A stretch of 60,000 nucleotides of DNA, taken from assembly GCA_030141605.1 (NCBI GenBank), contig JAQGDQ010000007.1, positions 795,173 through 855,172 of the forward strand, in the 5' to 3' direction. Each line of letters opens with the position of its first letter. Within the stretch, counting starts at the first letter, position 1. The position numbers and the translations under genes are program-made. This stretch comes from Tubiluchus corallicola (Eukaryota > Priapulida > Priapulimorpha > Priapulimorphida > Tubiluchidae). Of the stretch, positions 31,736-43,039 are shown one piece after another. Under the pieces are notes generated by a model. That model did no database searches. It was given only the letters and a program-made list of their open reading frames with translations, and was not told the origin of the DNA.

Positions 31736-32564
31736 AGTCGCTTAGCCCCCTAATCATGACAGTATAATAGTATGTCGTAAAGAAAAATCGTCTCACAAGA
31801 AGACCACGTTGACTTAGTGATCACTACCGAAGAGTTCTAATATTGCTGTACCAAATATGGCATTAGCGTGTATTTTCGGTATTTCCACTAGCCAAATTAC
31901 AGAGTTTTTGAATTCTAGTACGAAATCGGTTAGCAAATTTTTGACTGTTTAATTATTTTATGAAAGATGTCGCCTTTTAAGGTTTAGCATTTGATGTAAA
32001 TGTTAGTTCATTTGATCATTTTGACTACTAATTGTTTTGCAACCGACGATATATTTTGCTATCCTATCGTATCACTTCGCTAGTTAGAGCGCAAGAGTTT
32101 AGTAAATTATTTTTTTGGCTAATAAGGTTTGGACCTTAAGAAGAGCCGAAAGATGAAGATATCAAGTAACCATTAAATTTTACTAACATCAGAACAATAC
32201 ATTTGATGTTGTGTATTCTTGCTCGTTGTCCCGACTCCCTGCGACCTTGAGCGATGCCAGTATTGGGTGCCCTGGACCTCGAATAATGCTCGACTTTACA
32301 TGACACTGACCTCAGCTGTTGAGGATCTCGGATGATGAGTGTACCTGGTATTAACTTTGGTTGATGCCTAGGCTATATACCTAAATAATTATGTGATATT
32401 CAATTCCTTTTTTACACATGCATTCCTTCCATGTGTGCAAATTTACAGGTTTTTACTATTTTTTCAAACTTATTTGTTAACACTAATTAGTAATAGTATG
32501 CATATAAGTATTTTTTTCAGACATTTCAGTTTTAGTTGTCAGTACGTTTTCTTTGCTTGCTGGT

Positions 32565-32612
32565 GTACTTGTAACGTAATGTAATTGAGCAATAAACGAA
32601 ATTGAATTGAAA
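32565..32612 (+). repeat. LINE 3' tail-like fragment
   Basis: TAATTGAGCAATAAACGAAA followed by TTGAATTGAAATT ends like a LINE 3' terminus with AATAAA-type and TTGAA repeats. It matches, in opposite orientation, the fragment at 29316-29380. Confidence 0.4.
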
Positions 32613-33131
32613 TTATTGGTATCAATCTGGGGCCGACAATGAATATACTTCTGTTTCTCTCTAATCGTGTACTCGACCGGGAATTTTATAATTTTTCTTG
32701 TACATTCATATACTTCCTTGACGCAGTCGTGTAAAAGTGTATTTTTTAATTTAAAACGTAAAACACAATCATTATTATAACATCGTTCTTTCGGGGAACG
32801 CAGGACATGGCCATGTTTTTCCATGGCTGACTCTCGGCTAGGGTTGTTTTGTATGATGCTCATTGTATTGGAGGATAAAAAGTATCGATTTTTCCGCCTA
32901 GTCGGTGTATTAATGGCCGAGTAGTGTTGCCGCTTATACCATTATCAGAACATACACGTTTATGATGCAAAAAAGACATTATGCAATAATCGATAATCTT
33001 TTCAGATAAATCGCTTTAAAAATTATATTACTTTGCAGCAATTTTATGCACATATCATGTTCGCGTTGAAAGAATATTTGTTTGTTTTCATTTTAAATCT
33101 CCCGCAATAGTGTTCCAATGGCACCATTACA

Positions 33132-33139
33132 TGACGTCA
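33132..33139 (+). promoter_or_regulatory. Perfect CRE palindrome upstream of MMAA
   Basis: TGACGTCA, about 1 kb upstream of the MMAA start codon and about 0.9 kb upstream of the 5' UTR acceptor at 34048. It may lie near the true transcription start, since a 5' UTR intron intervenes; the first exon was not located. Confidence 0.35.
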
Positions 33140-34047
33140 CTAGATCAGGGGAAGAAAAGGAAATGTTAAATTATGACCCAAAAAACTTTCCGTGCTAATT
33201 TATATTACTTAGCACTTCATTTACCTGCTGGAAAGCCTTGTAATTAGACTAATAATTTTAAATGTTTATGCCAGTTGGTAAAATGTTGCTGACTCACCAG
33301 TGCGCCACTCACTCGCCAAAAATGTATTTTTAGTCTTAGTGACAAGATACAGTAATTTAAAATGTTACTTAATTAGCAACATGTATGCAACGATTGCTCT
33401 GATTATTTTTTCAAACTTTACTTAATGTTATCCAAACTTGTTTCAAACGACCCACCATTAAAACGGCTGCGCCTAACGGTCATCGCGGGAGTTTAAATTT
33501 ACACGTTTTATACAGCGTTACGTCCAATGCAAGCCATTCATATGAAAAGGTAGTATGTAAGTGGTATAAAATTTTGAGACGAATTTTTTAAACTAAGTGG
33601 ATGGTTTTCTTGTGCTTTAAACATTTGCAAAACTTTAAAAAAATTTATATCCAATTTTAAATGTGAATTTCTTAGCAGCCAGTAATGAATTAAGTTTAAT
33701 GTTCAATGTGAGTCCTACCTGATCTACATAGTAGCTGGTCCTATAGGTTCGACTTGTGATTTGGATGTTGACATCATTTTCTTTGTTGAAGACAGTGGTG
33801 AAGTATTGGTTGAATAAATCCACTTTGGCTTCATCAAGAACAATGTGTATTCTATTTTATTTAAGTGTTGGCATCTTGTCCCTTTTCTTTAGATTTTGGT
33901 TGATACTTGACATATGTTCAAAACAATTTTGATCTATCCTTGACATTTCTCAGTTTTGAAAAGAAATCATTTTTGTTATAATAAATTTTTAACACCATTT
34001 TTTGTTTTCTGTTAACTGGAATAACTATTAATATTAATTTGTTTCAG

Positions 34048-34124
34048 GTGCATAACACTATTGCAACTCTGGTTATTCTGACTAATATGGAGGGCTCAGC
34101 GCAGTTTCTTTTTACCTGACCAAA
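34048..34124 (+). promoter_or_regulatory. MMAA second-exon leader with an upstream ORF
   Basis: A strong acceptor (TTTGTTTCAG, ending 34047) begins this exon. ATG at 34087 opens an 11-codon frame ([10 protein letters not shown]) that stops at 34119, five bases before the main ATG at 34125. Such a closely spaced upstream frame would force leaky scanning or reinitiation if the leader is used as predicted. Confidence 0.5.
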
Positions 34125-35300
34125 ATGACGTTGAATGGTGTTCAAAATATGCGAAGTTTAGCAGTTTGCAAAAGCTTTTTGTGCAAGTTTTTAGACAGCT
34201 CTTTTAGAAGAAGTTGCATTGCAAGATTTGGAAAAACATCTTTCTCGTGTGAAGCTGAACAGTCACTGTCAAGAACTGAACCTCGGCCTGCCAGCGATAA
34301 CGTTCAGCGCTTGTTTAACGGCTTAATTAAAGGTGACCGTGGTTGTTTAGCAGAGTCCATCACGCTCACTGAGTCTGCTCATCCGCGTAAAAGAGCTGAC
34401 GCTCGTCGTTTGCTCAATGCTGTGTTAGATTATGACAAAGAGAAACTTCAGAAGAAAGGAAAGGAAGCACTAGCATTTAGAGCTGGTTTGTCTGGACCTC
34501 CTGGAGCTGGAAAATCTACTTTCATCGAAGTGTTTGGCAAACACCTTACGAGCTTGGGACATAAGGTTGCAGTTCTTGCTGTGGATCCATCGTCATCCAC
34601 AAGTGGTGGCTCATTGCTTGGTGATAAAACCAGGATGCCGCAACTTTCTATAGACAAAAATGCTTATATCCGTGCCTCCCCCGCATCAGGAAGCCTCGGT
34701 GGTGTTACAAGAACTACAAATGAAGCCATCTTGTTATGCGAAGCCGCTGGTTATGATATAGTTCTAGTGGAAACTGTTGGTGTGGGTCAATCTGAGTTTG
34801 CAGTTGCGTACATGACAGACATGTTTCTCTTGTTGATTCCACCAGCTGCTGGTGATGAACTTCAAGGCATCAAGAGAGGAATTGTTGAAATGGCCGATAT
34901 CATTGCTATAACAAAAGCGGATGGTTCCTTTCTTCCTGCGGCCAAACGCATTCAATCAGAGTACCTAGGTGCATCAAAGATCATGCGACCAAAAAGCAAG
35001 TTTTGGAAAGTCAGAATTACAAGAGTGTCAGCCGTGACACACGAAGGGATTCCTGAGCTTTGGAAAATCGCTGAGGAATATAGAAATGTAATGATGGAGT
35101 CTGGAGAATTGATGCATCGGCGTCAGAATCAGCATAAGATTTGGTTGTGGAACCATATACGAGATCGCATACTTGACAGCTTTAAGAGTCATCCTAAAAT
35201 CTCGTCACAGATCGCTGACATTGAAGAGAGGGTGCAACGTGGTGATGTCACTCCTGGAAATGCTGCCGATTACCTACTGAAAGAGTTCAGCAACATTTAG
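34125..35300 (+). CDS. Methylmalonic aciduria type A protein homologue, mitochondrial (MMAA/MeaB GTPase), 391 aa
   Basis: This G3E-related P-loop GTPase guards and loads adenosylcobalamin-dependent methylmalonyl-CoA mutase in the mitochondrial matrix. The first 40 residues are basic, Ser/Cys-rich and lack acidic clusters until Glu 43 and 45, as expected of a mitochondrial presequence; Met 9 is an alternative start. Walker A is GPPGAGKST at 124-132. Next come [20 protein letters not shown] (151-170, Mg2+/switch region) and [10 protein letters not shown] (215-224). The base-specificity motif is TKADG (263-267), where human MMAA has NKSDG. The tail [17 protein letters not shown] and the helical end match MeaB-type dimerisation arms. 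At 391 aa it is close to human MMAA (418). TAA lies in frame 13 codons upstream of the ATG. The coding region is a single exon behind a 5' UTR intron, unlike its intron-rich neighbours. Confidence 0.97.
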   Translation: MTLNGVQNMRSLAVCKSFLCKFLDSSFRRSCIARFGKTSFSCEAEQSLSRTEPRPASDNVQRLFNGLIKGDRGCLAESITLTESAHPRKRADARRLLNAVLDYDKEKLQKKGKEALAFRAGLSGPPGAGKSTFIEVFGKHLTSLGHKVAVLAVDPSSSTSGGSLLGDKTRMPQLSIDKNAYIRASPASGSLGGVTRTTNEAILLCEAAGYDIVLVETVGVGQSEFAVAYMTDMFLLLIPPAAGDELQGIKRGIVEMADIIAITKADGSFLPAAKRIQSEYLGASKIMRPKSKFWKVRITRVSAVTHEGIPELWKIAEEYRNVMMESGELMHRRQNQHKIWLWNHIRDRILDSFKSHPKISSQIADIEERVQRGDVTPGNAADYLLKEFSNI

Positions 35301-35469
35301 ATGACTCTGATTTGCTCAGATAAGTGGATTGTTACTAGTAGTTAATTATATTTATTGTTTTAAGTGCCAAGACTTGTTGTGTGAATAATTAATTATTAAA
35401 TTGTAAAATCCTTAAGTATGAGTGATTTTCATAGCTTTTCATTTTTGGTTAAAGTTTTTATTTTAACAT

Positions 35470-35475
35470 AATAAA
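35470..35475 (+). terminator. MMAA poly(A) signal
   Basis: AATAAA 170 nt after the stop codon, followed by a T-rich stretch. Confidence 0.6.
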
Positions 35476-37952
35476 CATTTGTTTTTTTTGGAATGATGGA
35501 TTCTTTCTTCTGTGTATATATTTAAATTTTGACTTTTTTATTTTGTTTTTGAGTTTCCTTTGTACCATCTGCTGATATGACCAAGTCCCATCGCTGCTTC
35601 ACAGCAAATTAATTCTTTTATCGTAATGGCAATGCCTTTCATTACTTTTAGGGCTTTTCTTTCTATTAATTATAATAAGTGGTATAACATTTGTAATGAG
35701 TTAGTATTATACGCATTTATATGTCAAATGTAATACCTAGATGAAGCAGTTAGGGATGCAACCTGATCACACTCGTGGACAGATATTGTGCAATTCACTT
35801 TTCTGTCTTTGTGGCTGGGTTTTGCCATGCGTTTTGATTGACTTGGACATTGTTTTGCTATGGTGGTTGAGCTGATGTTACTATTGGTGATGGTCTGCGT
35901 TCAGCAATGTTACTGCTTGACCTGATGCTGGGCCTACATTTATTGTTGTTGTCATTATTGTTCTTTAATAAGCTTACAAATTTAAGATTTAGCTTAATTA
36001 CCTGTTGGTCACCAGATTCAATTAACAAACTAATACCAGGCAGTCGCACATACTGTGAATGCAGACGATATTTTTAGATGGACAAATGAGAAGCACATTT
36101 CTAGTTGATATTGGTTATTTTGGATAAATGAGATCATTAAGTCCTGGTATAATGAACAGTGAATTGTTGCCATGGTTGGCTGTAAACATGTCCCAAAATA
36201 CTCACATTTGGGAAGTGTTTTAACTACTTTCTTTCTCAGTTAGCGATTTAGCGTAAGAGTCTTTGAGGAGACTGTCTACTGCTACAATATAGTCTTACTA
36301 TTATTTTAGTTTTCACTCATAGGTTCTCCTTTCTATATTAATTTTGTAATCTTAACTAAACAACTTATTGACTATTGAATGGGTTTTTTTATAGTAAGTG
36401 TGGGTTGCTTTGAGCAATTTTGTAGTTTAGTAAAGATATCTCTTGACCAATCTATCGCAGAAGTCCGCAAATATACTCTTATTATAACATTTTTTACTAT
36501 GCCATATGTGATGTGTAGAAATATTAATTATGTATTTAATGTACATTATGTACATAGCAAGCAGTAGCAAAGAAGCAAACAACATTTGTCATTTTGCATC
36601 CTAGTTAACCTGGCTGGTTGACCTTTTTAAGTCCAAATAAATATGCAATCGTTTGTCAGCTTTTGATAAATCAAATGCTGTCATTATTGCCTCTTATGCA
36701 CAAGTATGTCGTTTCTTATTTAATATATTAATTGTACTGGTGAATGGCTGGATTTATGTCTATGTAATTTTCGCGGCTGCAACTCCAGTGACTCTACCAT
36801 TCTCGGCGATCCATTGTTCAAATAAAAAGCTTCAATCTAGTTTCTTCTCTTTGATGATTCATTTTTTGAACAAGGACGATCTGTGCACATTTCGTAAAGA
36901 TTTCTCATTTTATTTTAGAGTAAGCATTTATCTTGGCACTATAAATGTTCTGTTAATAAAAATAATCACGTTTTTATTATCACATATTACATCGATAATC
37001 ACATCACTCCTTACATAACTTGTTTTCTCGAGGTTTTTTATCTTCAGAAGTCCAAGATAAACAAAATTCTTAAAGAAAGGAGACGTGGAAACAGCCTTTG
37101 AGAAACTTATTCAACTGTCAATTAATGGTCGTCACAGTTTGCAAATGGCACTATTAGTAAACATTAAAATGAATATTCTTTACTTAAAATTAAGGACTTT
37201 TTCTTGCGGTTGGTGTTTGATTTTGTTTATTTCTGTTGGCTTTTTTCTGTTTAAGGAAGTAAACCTTTCTCTGACATATGGTAGGTACTGATTCTTCAAG
37301 GTTGTTTTCAAACATTAAAAATTAGCTAACCTGTTTCGATAAATTTGTTGTGTTTTGTTTCTCTCGGAAGGCTCGTAGAGAAAACCAGAAAACACGTCGT
37401 CAAATTAAACTAGTTTATTATACGAGAATTCTACAACACAAAAGCATGAAAGAACGCGAAATGTTTACAGTAAATGTGATTATCTGGAAACGTGAAAGCG
37501 AGAAAGTGTATCTGAGAATACGAGGATACGGCCAGCTCCGCCTTATATATCAGTGCAAAGGAACAATCTAGAAATAGAAAGTTCTCGAAACTTCTACAAG
37601 GTAAGAGATTTTTCTACTATACTATAGAATATTCCAGATCTCCACAACAAAATTGTAAACAATTTCATTTTTCTCTAAAGATTCTCATTTTCGTACACAC
37701 AAGTCCTACACACAGTAACATTATACACTAGTTAAGTTTTTACACTATACAGTTTTTATTTTTTGCAGGTATTCATTAACTTCAGATCATTACATAACAT
37801 TCATTAAATGCAGATCTTCACCCTTGAATATTATTCTAAGTTAAAGTGCCTCTACTTGTGCTGGCTACTTGTTCAATTATAAACAAGTGAAAAATATGAA
37901 GTGATGAAGTAAAGGTATGTTTTGAGTATACATAATGTACAATGCATTTTGA

Positions 37953-38135
37953 GAGCTTCTTAATTGTGCCACTAGTGGCAGCACTGGCTTGTTTGAATTT
38001 TAGAAGAACACATGATTAAATGATTAATACATGTTTCTTTTTCAAGAGCTTCTAAATTGTGCCACAAGTGGCAGCACTGTCTTGTTGGAGTTTTAGAAAA
38101 ACACATGGTTGAGGGTTTATTACATGTAGCTCAGA
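37953..38135 (+). repeat. Two-copy tandem duplication, about 93 bp period
   Basis: GAGCTTCTTAATTGTGCCAC at 37953 is repeated as GAGCTTCTAAATTGTGCCAC at 38046. Both are followed by the same text (GTGGCAGCACTG, then TTTTAGAAGAACACATG or TTTTAGAAAAACACATG). Copies are roughly 85% identical. Confidence 0.85.
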
Positions 38136-38197
38136 GACCTGGAAAATACATTTCTCATGTTTCTGATACAGGCACATTAAAGAGCTAGGTTCATTTT

Positions 38198-38869
38198 CAG
38201 GGGCGGAACTAGGGGGGAGCGAGGGGGCGCACGCACCCCCTGTCAAAATTTACGCCCCCCTGCAAAATCGGACAAATAATTTTTTTTGCAGTGAAAATTG
38301 CAGTTCGCATGTAATCATTTTCAATATGAATTAGAATTAGGTAAAAAAAATGTTTGGTAGCTTCAGTGTGTGTGCAGACAAAACTCAGTGTGCATAGAGG
38401 TGCCTATTACAGTGTAGGCCTACAGGGACCACACACAGTCACAGGCTGTACACACAGGCCAACAGGTCTGTGTGCACAGCTACAGGATGCTGGTGTAGCA
38501 GTGGTACCTTGCTGAAATTTGAGACTTTTTGAAAACTTTAGACTTTTTTTGTCCAAGGAAGTATCGTTCCACATTTCATTTTGACATTATTTCGTGCATA
38601 TTATTTTCTTAAAACTTGTGTGTGATAAATTTCTGTAAATAACAATTTAGTTAGAGGCACATTAATAACGTTAGGTTAACTGAGAGTTAATTTTCTCATT
38701 ATTGCTCTGTCCACTATGCCGTCCTACATACATGCTAATTATAGGCCTGCATGCAGTATAAAAGGGGTTAAAAATTGGCTTAACCATTATTTGACCACTT
38801 CGGATACCTAGCCCTCCAAGAAAATTTTTGTGCCCCCACCCCTGCTTGCCACATCTAGTTCCGCCCCTG
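38198..38869. mobile_element. Non-autonomous hAT-type element with intact 8 bp target duplication
   Basis: The element begins CAGGGGCGGAACTAG and ends in its exact reverse complement CTAGTTCCGCCCCTG. It is flanked on both sides by TTCATTTT (38190-38197 and 38870-38877). An 8 bp duplication with CAGGG-type ends is diagnostic of the hAT superfamily. The 672 bp interior has no transposase; CCCCC and GGGGG runs just inside each end extend the inverted repeat imperfectly. Confidence 0.93.
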
Positions 38870-39540
38870 TTCATTTTGAATACTTTGTTACTATTTTTTA
38901 TTCCTATTTGTATCTGCCGGGGAATCTAGGAATGCCACCAATCATGACTGTTTAAACTGTGAATTCAAAATAGCAATAAATCTCTCATGCAAGCTGCTGA
39001 AATTTCTTATGATTGTGTTATAGAGAATTCCTCTGGACTCTCATTGGGTTACCAATACTTAGATTCCTTCAAATGTGTGTGTAAAAAAATGTAAATTCTA
39101 TATGGGTGGATACAGTTTGTGCTGAACCATGGGATTTTTGTTTATTTAATGGGCTCATTGTGAGTATGAATTTAGTCAGAAAAGCTTTTTGTTAACAAGA
39201 AATTGACAGTAATCGAAGTTGCCAGTAGTGTAACTATACTTCTTGGGTCCTGCAAAATAATCCAGTGGCTCCTATATCATCCAAAGGTAAAATGTCACCC
39301 AGGGACAACTGCAAGGTCTAGGGATGCCTTCCTGACTAGTAATGAATTCAGAAATGATTGCTTTACAAAGAATGATCGATTGATGTGTCATGGTGGGCTA
39401 TTAGTAGCCCAGTATGATAAATTTGAACATTGGACAAAATACACAATTTAATCAGTGTATACTGATTTTAAGAAGCTGATAAATGAAAATGTTTCATAGA
39501 GTTATATAATCGTTCATGATACAGTAAATTGAAAAAGTTG

Positions 39541-39620
39541 GCTTGCAGCTTGGATTTGAACCAAAGACCTTCTCCTTACAAAACAAATGCCTTAATTAGA
39601 CCACTAAACCACTAATTCCT
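39541..39620 (-). repeat. tRNA-like SINE head (Thr-UGU type loop)
   Basis: Read on the minus strand, an A-box-like TGGTTTAGTGGTCTAATTAA comes first. A loop TTTGTAA with TGT at the anticodon position follows, then B-box GGTTCAAATCC. The stems are too degenerate for a working tRNA. The same arrangement and loop occur at 6036-6110. Confidence 0.6.
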
Positions 39621-40603
39621 CCATGATCATGGCAGCTTAAATTCATCCATTATAGCTGGTCAACAAAACTTAGATCGCTCTCACTAATGTGATTCTAGCT
39701 ACAATAATTAGATTATATTAGGCTGTACCACCATTAATAATAAACTTGACATTAAAAGCAAACAGAATGATTTTTGATATCCTATGTCATTTTGAAGTAC
39801 GGTAAAAGTATAAGTTTTAACACCTGTAATAATGCCAAAGTATTTATGATAATTAAATAATAAGTTAAAAACTTAATTAATGGCTGGGTGCCCATCTAGT
39901 GATGACATCACAACTGAACATAATTTTCAACAGCATAAACATTGTGCAAAAACACAAGAGCATTTATGGAGTGTTGGTTCCTTTTTCAGTTTACCAAATT
40001 TAATGCAATTTCAGATACATGCAAAGTATATTTACAGATTTTTCAATTCTGCATCGTGCAAGGCATTTGGTAAGCTAGATGACCATACACTAGAAGGTAG
40101 CATTTTTATAGAATGGTGTGGGGTTAATTTCCAATCTACATGAACACGCCTAGAGAACTTTTCTGAATTACCTGTTATTATTTCATTCCCAAACTAGTAC
40201 GGAAAACTTGACTTGCCTGTTACCTTATAACTTTTCTATAGTGAAACAAGCATAACAATGAACCGGACCATCTTGAAAATATGTGCTGGCAATCGTAATG
40301 TTTAGGCTGCAGTAACATTCTCCTAATGTAATTGACTTAACGTTGCTCTTTTGAGGCTCTTTTCTTGTGTGGTTCGATCATATGATGTAGAATGCAATCA
40401 GTTTTATAGAGACATGTTCAAGACGGAGCTGTTTCTAATATCTCATTTGTCTGTCTTCTAGTTTATGGGCAGTAAACTTCTGCCGAACTTTGTAATGTTA
40501 TTATTTTCTCGGTTATCAAGTAAAACAATTTATCGCTTTGGCTTCTTTTCGGCAACAAATTACAAAAACTGTCAACATAACTTCCGTTTGTCGTGGGGCA
40601 GAC

Positions 40604-41010
40604 TAAAACGTCGTTTACCAGACATCCGGAATGCGTATGCGTTATTGGCGTATCCAGCTACGTATAAATAATCCCATAGAAATAGCTTGCGTAAAAATAA
40701 CGCAGGTCTGATAAACGGATTCATTGAAATACAATATAAAGCGATTTTTGCGCAATAACCCATAAGGTGGCGTTTACCTAGCAGTTAGCATGTGCTGTGC
40801 CGACTTGTGCGGATGCGGAATACATAAAATTGGTTTATATTGTTTTCAATGCCATCGTTTGTCAGACCTGCATTATGCGTTTTTTTTCTCCAACTGTTTC
40901 CTATTGGTTTTTATTCCGCAGCTACTCCGCATAGGTAACGCATACGCATTCCGGATGCTAGGTAAACGCCACTTAATGCATTCCGAATATCTGGTAAACG
41001 CCACTTAAGA
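40604..41010. mobile_element. Foldback element, copy 1 of a two-copy family
   Basis: The left arm (about 40611-40755) starts GTTTACCAGACATCCGGAAT and includes GCAGGTCTGATAAACG and ACAATATAAAGCG. The right arm (about 40830-40973) is its reverse complement at roughly 75-80% identity. The termini are further duplicated: GGTAAACGCCACTTAA occurs twice (about 40961 and 40994) and GGCGTTTACC lies in the centre at about 40769. A related copy lies at 52489-52676. Confidence 0.75.
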
Positions 41011-42530
41011 TGGAGAAAATGAGGCAACTAGGGGCGTACCAAATTGATCTGTTTGTCACAGGTATTTACGTCAAGCAAGGTCATAAGTGCTGGGCTACTT
41101 TTTCTGTTTTATGTGGTTACAGTATTGGTTCCTTAAGTCCATAGAAGGAATTTGTACCTTTACCGCTGCATTAGTGCAATGCTTTTATCAAAACCTTGGC
41201 TGATGAAAACGTGCCCATGTTACGTAGGTGACTTATATTTATATGACTTATGAGAAAACTTACTTCAAGTGCATTAGTATAAATTTCGAAAAATAGGTTG
41301 ATGGTGTCACCGGTAAACTTGTGTAACCTCATAATCTAGTTTTATGGCTATAGAAGGGTCGCATTTATATCAGCTTGTAACATCTTATAGTAACTTGGAA
41401 GCTTTTGTTTAGAAGTTATTAACACTTACATTACTGAAGCCATAGAAGCCATACAGTAATTTATCGTGCGTCACGGGGACTTTTCGGGATCTTGATGATC
41501 CCGGCGTATTTGGAAGACTTTACGCAAAGTTTCAGCTTTTATTTGAGGTTCTGTCCTTTTTGACTCGACTAAAGTGTAGAAATTCCCAAAAGAATTCAAA
41601 AACATTTATTTGAGTTTAGGACTGCGACAACTCAAAGTGGATCAACTCGCTATTCACACGACTGAAATACATTTCAACCCTGATTCTGTAATCGAGGAAT
41701 GGCACACGCGTGGATTGTAGTTGAACATTTTTGCTAATGAAACGAGAGCGCTGATTCAGCTAGAATTCTAGATTTAGCGACACACCCAGTTTTAAGATCA
41801 GACTTGAGTAAATGTAACCATCTTCTTAAACGCATTGGTTTTGCTTGCTTGTGCATACATCCTTTTTAAGCTATTTTGGGAAAATTTACTTGACAGCATT
41901 ATGTGAGGTTGGGTTTGTGCGTATACATGCGTGCGTTCACATGTGCATGATTATTTTTATTACCAAAATCCACAACTATACACAAAACATGTTTCTTATG
42001 TTTTATCATTTAAAAAAACTTCTTATAGGCGTTCTTTCTTGGCATCCCCTTTCTCCCTGGGAAATCTGCCCTCTATTTTACTTCCTAAATCGACAAAACT
42101 TGTTTACGTTCATGGTAATTCTACTAGTACCTAGTTTTATTGACGTACGAACTTGAAGCAAAGCTGTAAGTTGAAGTAAATGCATAATTGGATTTTCGTT
42201 CTAGGTAGTCTGTAGTCTACTTGCTGACCGGCGTTCAGCTAATATAATTTATGTTTATATTCAGTTAGACAAGTTGTAGTGTATATCAGGTTTACTAATG
42301 ATATTTAGGAAAGGCGTCGACTTGAAAGGCAGCAAATGATCCGATTGCTAAAACCTGACGACGGTTACTTCAGGCCCACGATTGTTCTTGAAGTAGATTT
42401 TCTATTCTTTAAAGCTTAACGGTCAACATTCAGTTTGTCAATTTTTTTGTTTAACTTGATCATCAGAGCTAATCTGACTGTCTTATAACTTTCAGAACAG
42501 ACGTTTTTTAACTAAATTTTCAGTTAAAAT

Positions 42531-42670
42531 TTATAATTCCCCACACACAAGAAATTAGTTCCTCAAAGGATTAGGGTTAGAGTTAGCGTTGCGGTTACGA
42601 CTAAGGTTAGGATTAGGGTCAGAATTAGGGTTAGAGTTACGGTATTTCAATTGTGTGGGGAATTGTAAAC
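42531..42670 (+). repeat. Degenerate telomere-like array between inverted repeats
   Basis: About 12 degenerate GGTTAG/GATTAGG units (42569-42642) are bracketed by ATAATTCCCCACACACAAG and, in reverse complement, ACAATTCCCCACACAATTG. The symmetric flanks suggest a small mobile or foldback unit that carries the repeat, rather than a chromosome fusion scar. Confidence 0.65.
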
Positions 42671-43039
42671 TCCTTCCCCATTAAATCCTTTAAACTATTA
42701 TATAAAATTCAGTTTAATATTAAATTTACCTTGTTCAACTTGATCAATAAAGATAATCTGTTTGACTTTGTCTTATGCGTATTTCCTGCAGTTATAATTG
42801 CATCCATCTTTCCTAAAATTTTATATTGATGCGTGAGAAACCTACCACACATTAATGACGTGCAAAAAGTGAAATTAGTTTGTCTTACAATTACTTTACT
42901 AAGGTTAATCAATTAAGAATCGCCTAAATTTCCGCAGTTTTGAAGGTTTATAGATTTATGCGTTTCCTAAAAGCATTTTGCTTGTAATTATACCAGTCAA
43001 GTTTTAACCTCATTCCCCACTTTGCGATTCGTTCTAAAT

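Larger units (their letters stand above)
29878..34047. other. Intergenic region between NKAIN and MMAA
   Basis: The two genes diverge from this 4.2 kb. It includes the NKAIN promoter side (not resolved), the LINE remnant at 31150-31735, a LINE-type tail at about 32565-32612, a CRE at 33132-33139 and the MMAA 5' UTR intron. A minus-strand open frame of 126 codons at 32863-32483 runs through the LINE tail; it matches no family I know and I do not call it a gene. Confidence 0.5.
35301..38197. other. Intergenic region downstream of MMAA
   Basis: The first 200 bp hold the MMAA 3' UTR. The rest is AT-rich. A 121-codon open frame at 36653-37018 begins with TTG, has no family resemblance and is very AT-rich; I reject it as a gene. 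Around 37350-37620 is a less AT-rich patch with a TATA-like CTTATATAT at about 37542; it may be an old LTR or promoter fragment, but no boundaries are visible. Confidence 0.5.
38878..43039. other. Intergenic region between hAT element and receptor promoter
   Basis: Besides the SINE (39541-39620), the foldback element (40604-41010) and the telomere-like array (42531-42670), nothing with gene-like features was recognised. Open frames of 80-100 codons at 39203, 39880 and 41845 have no family resemblance and no splice-supported continuation. Confidence 0.5.

Noticed and set aside
33093-33500. Possible inverted-repeat element (TTTAAATCTCCCGC against GCGGGAGTTTAAA)
   Set aside because: The match is about 13 bp with differences and does not extend; it is too short to separate from chance.
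36653-37018. 121-codon frame with hydrophobic stretches
   Set aside because: It begins with TTG, is extremely AT-rich, has no upstream promoter or splice context and resembles no family.
42569-42642. Interstitial telomere marking a chromosome fusion
   Set aside because: Units are degenerate, the array is short, and it is bracketed by inverted repeats, which suits a mobile unit better.
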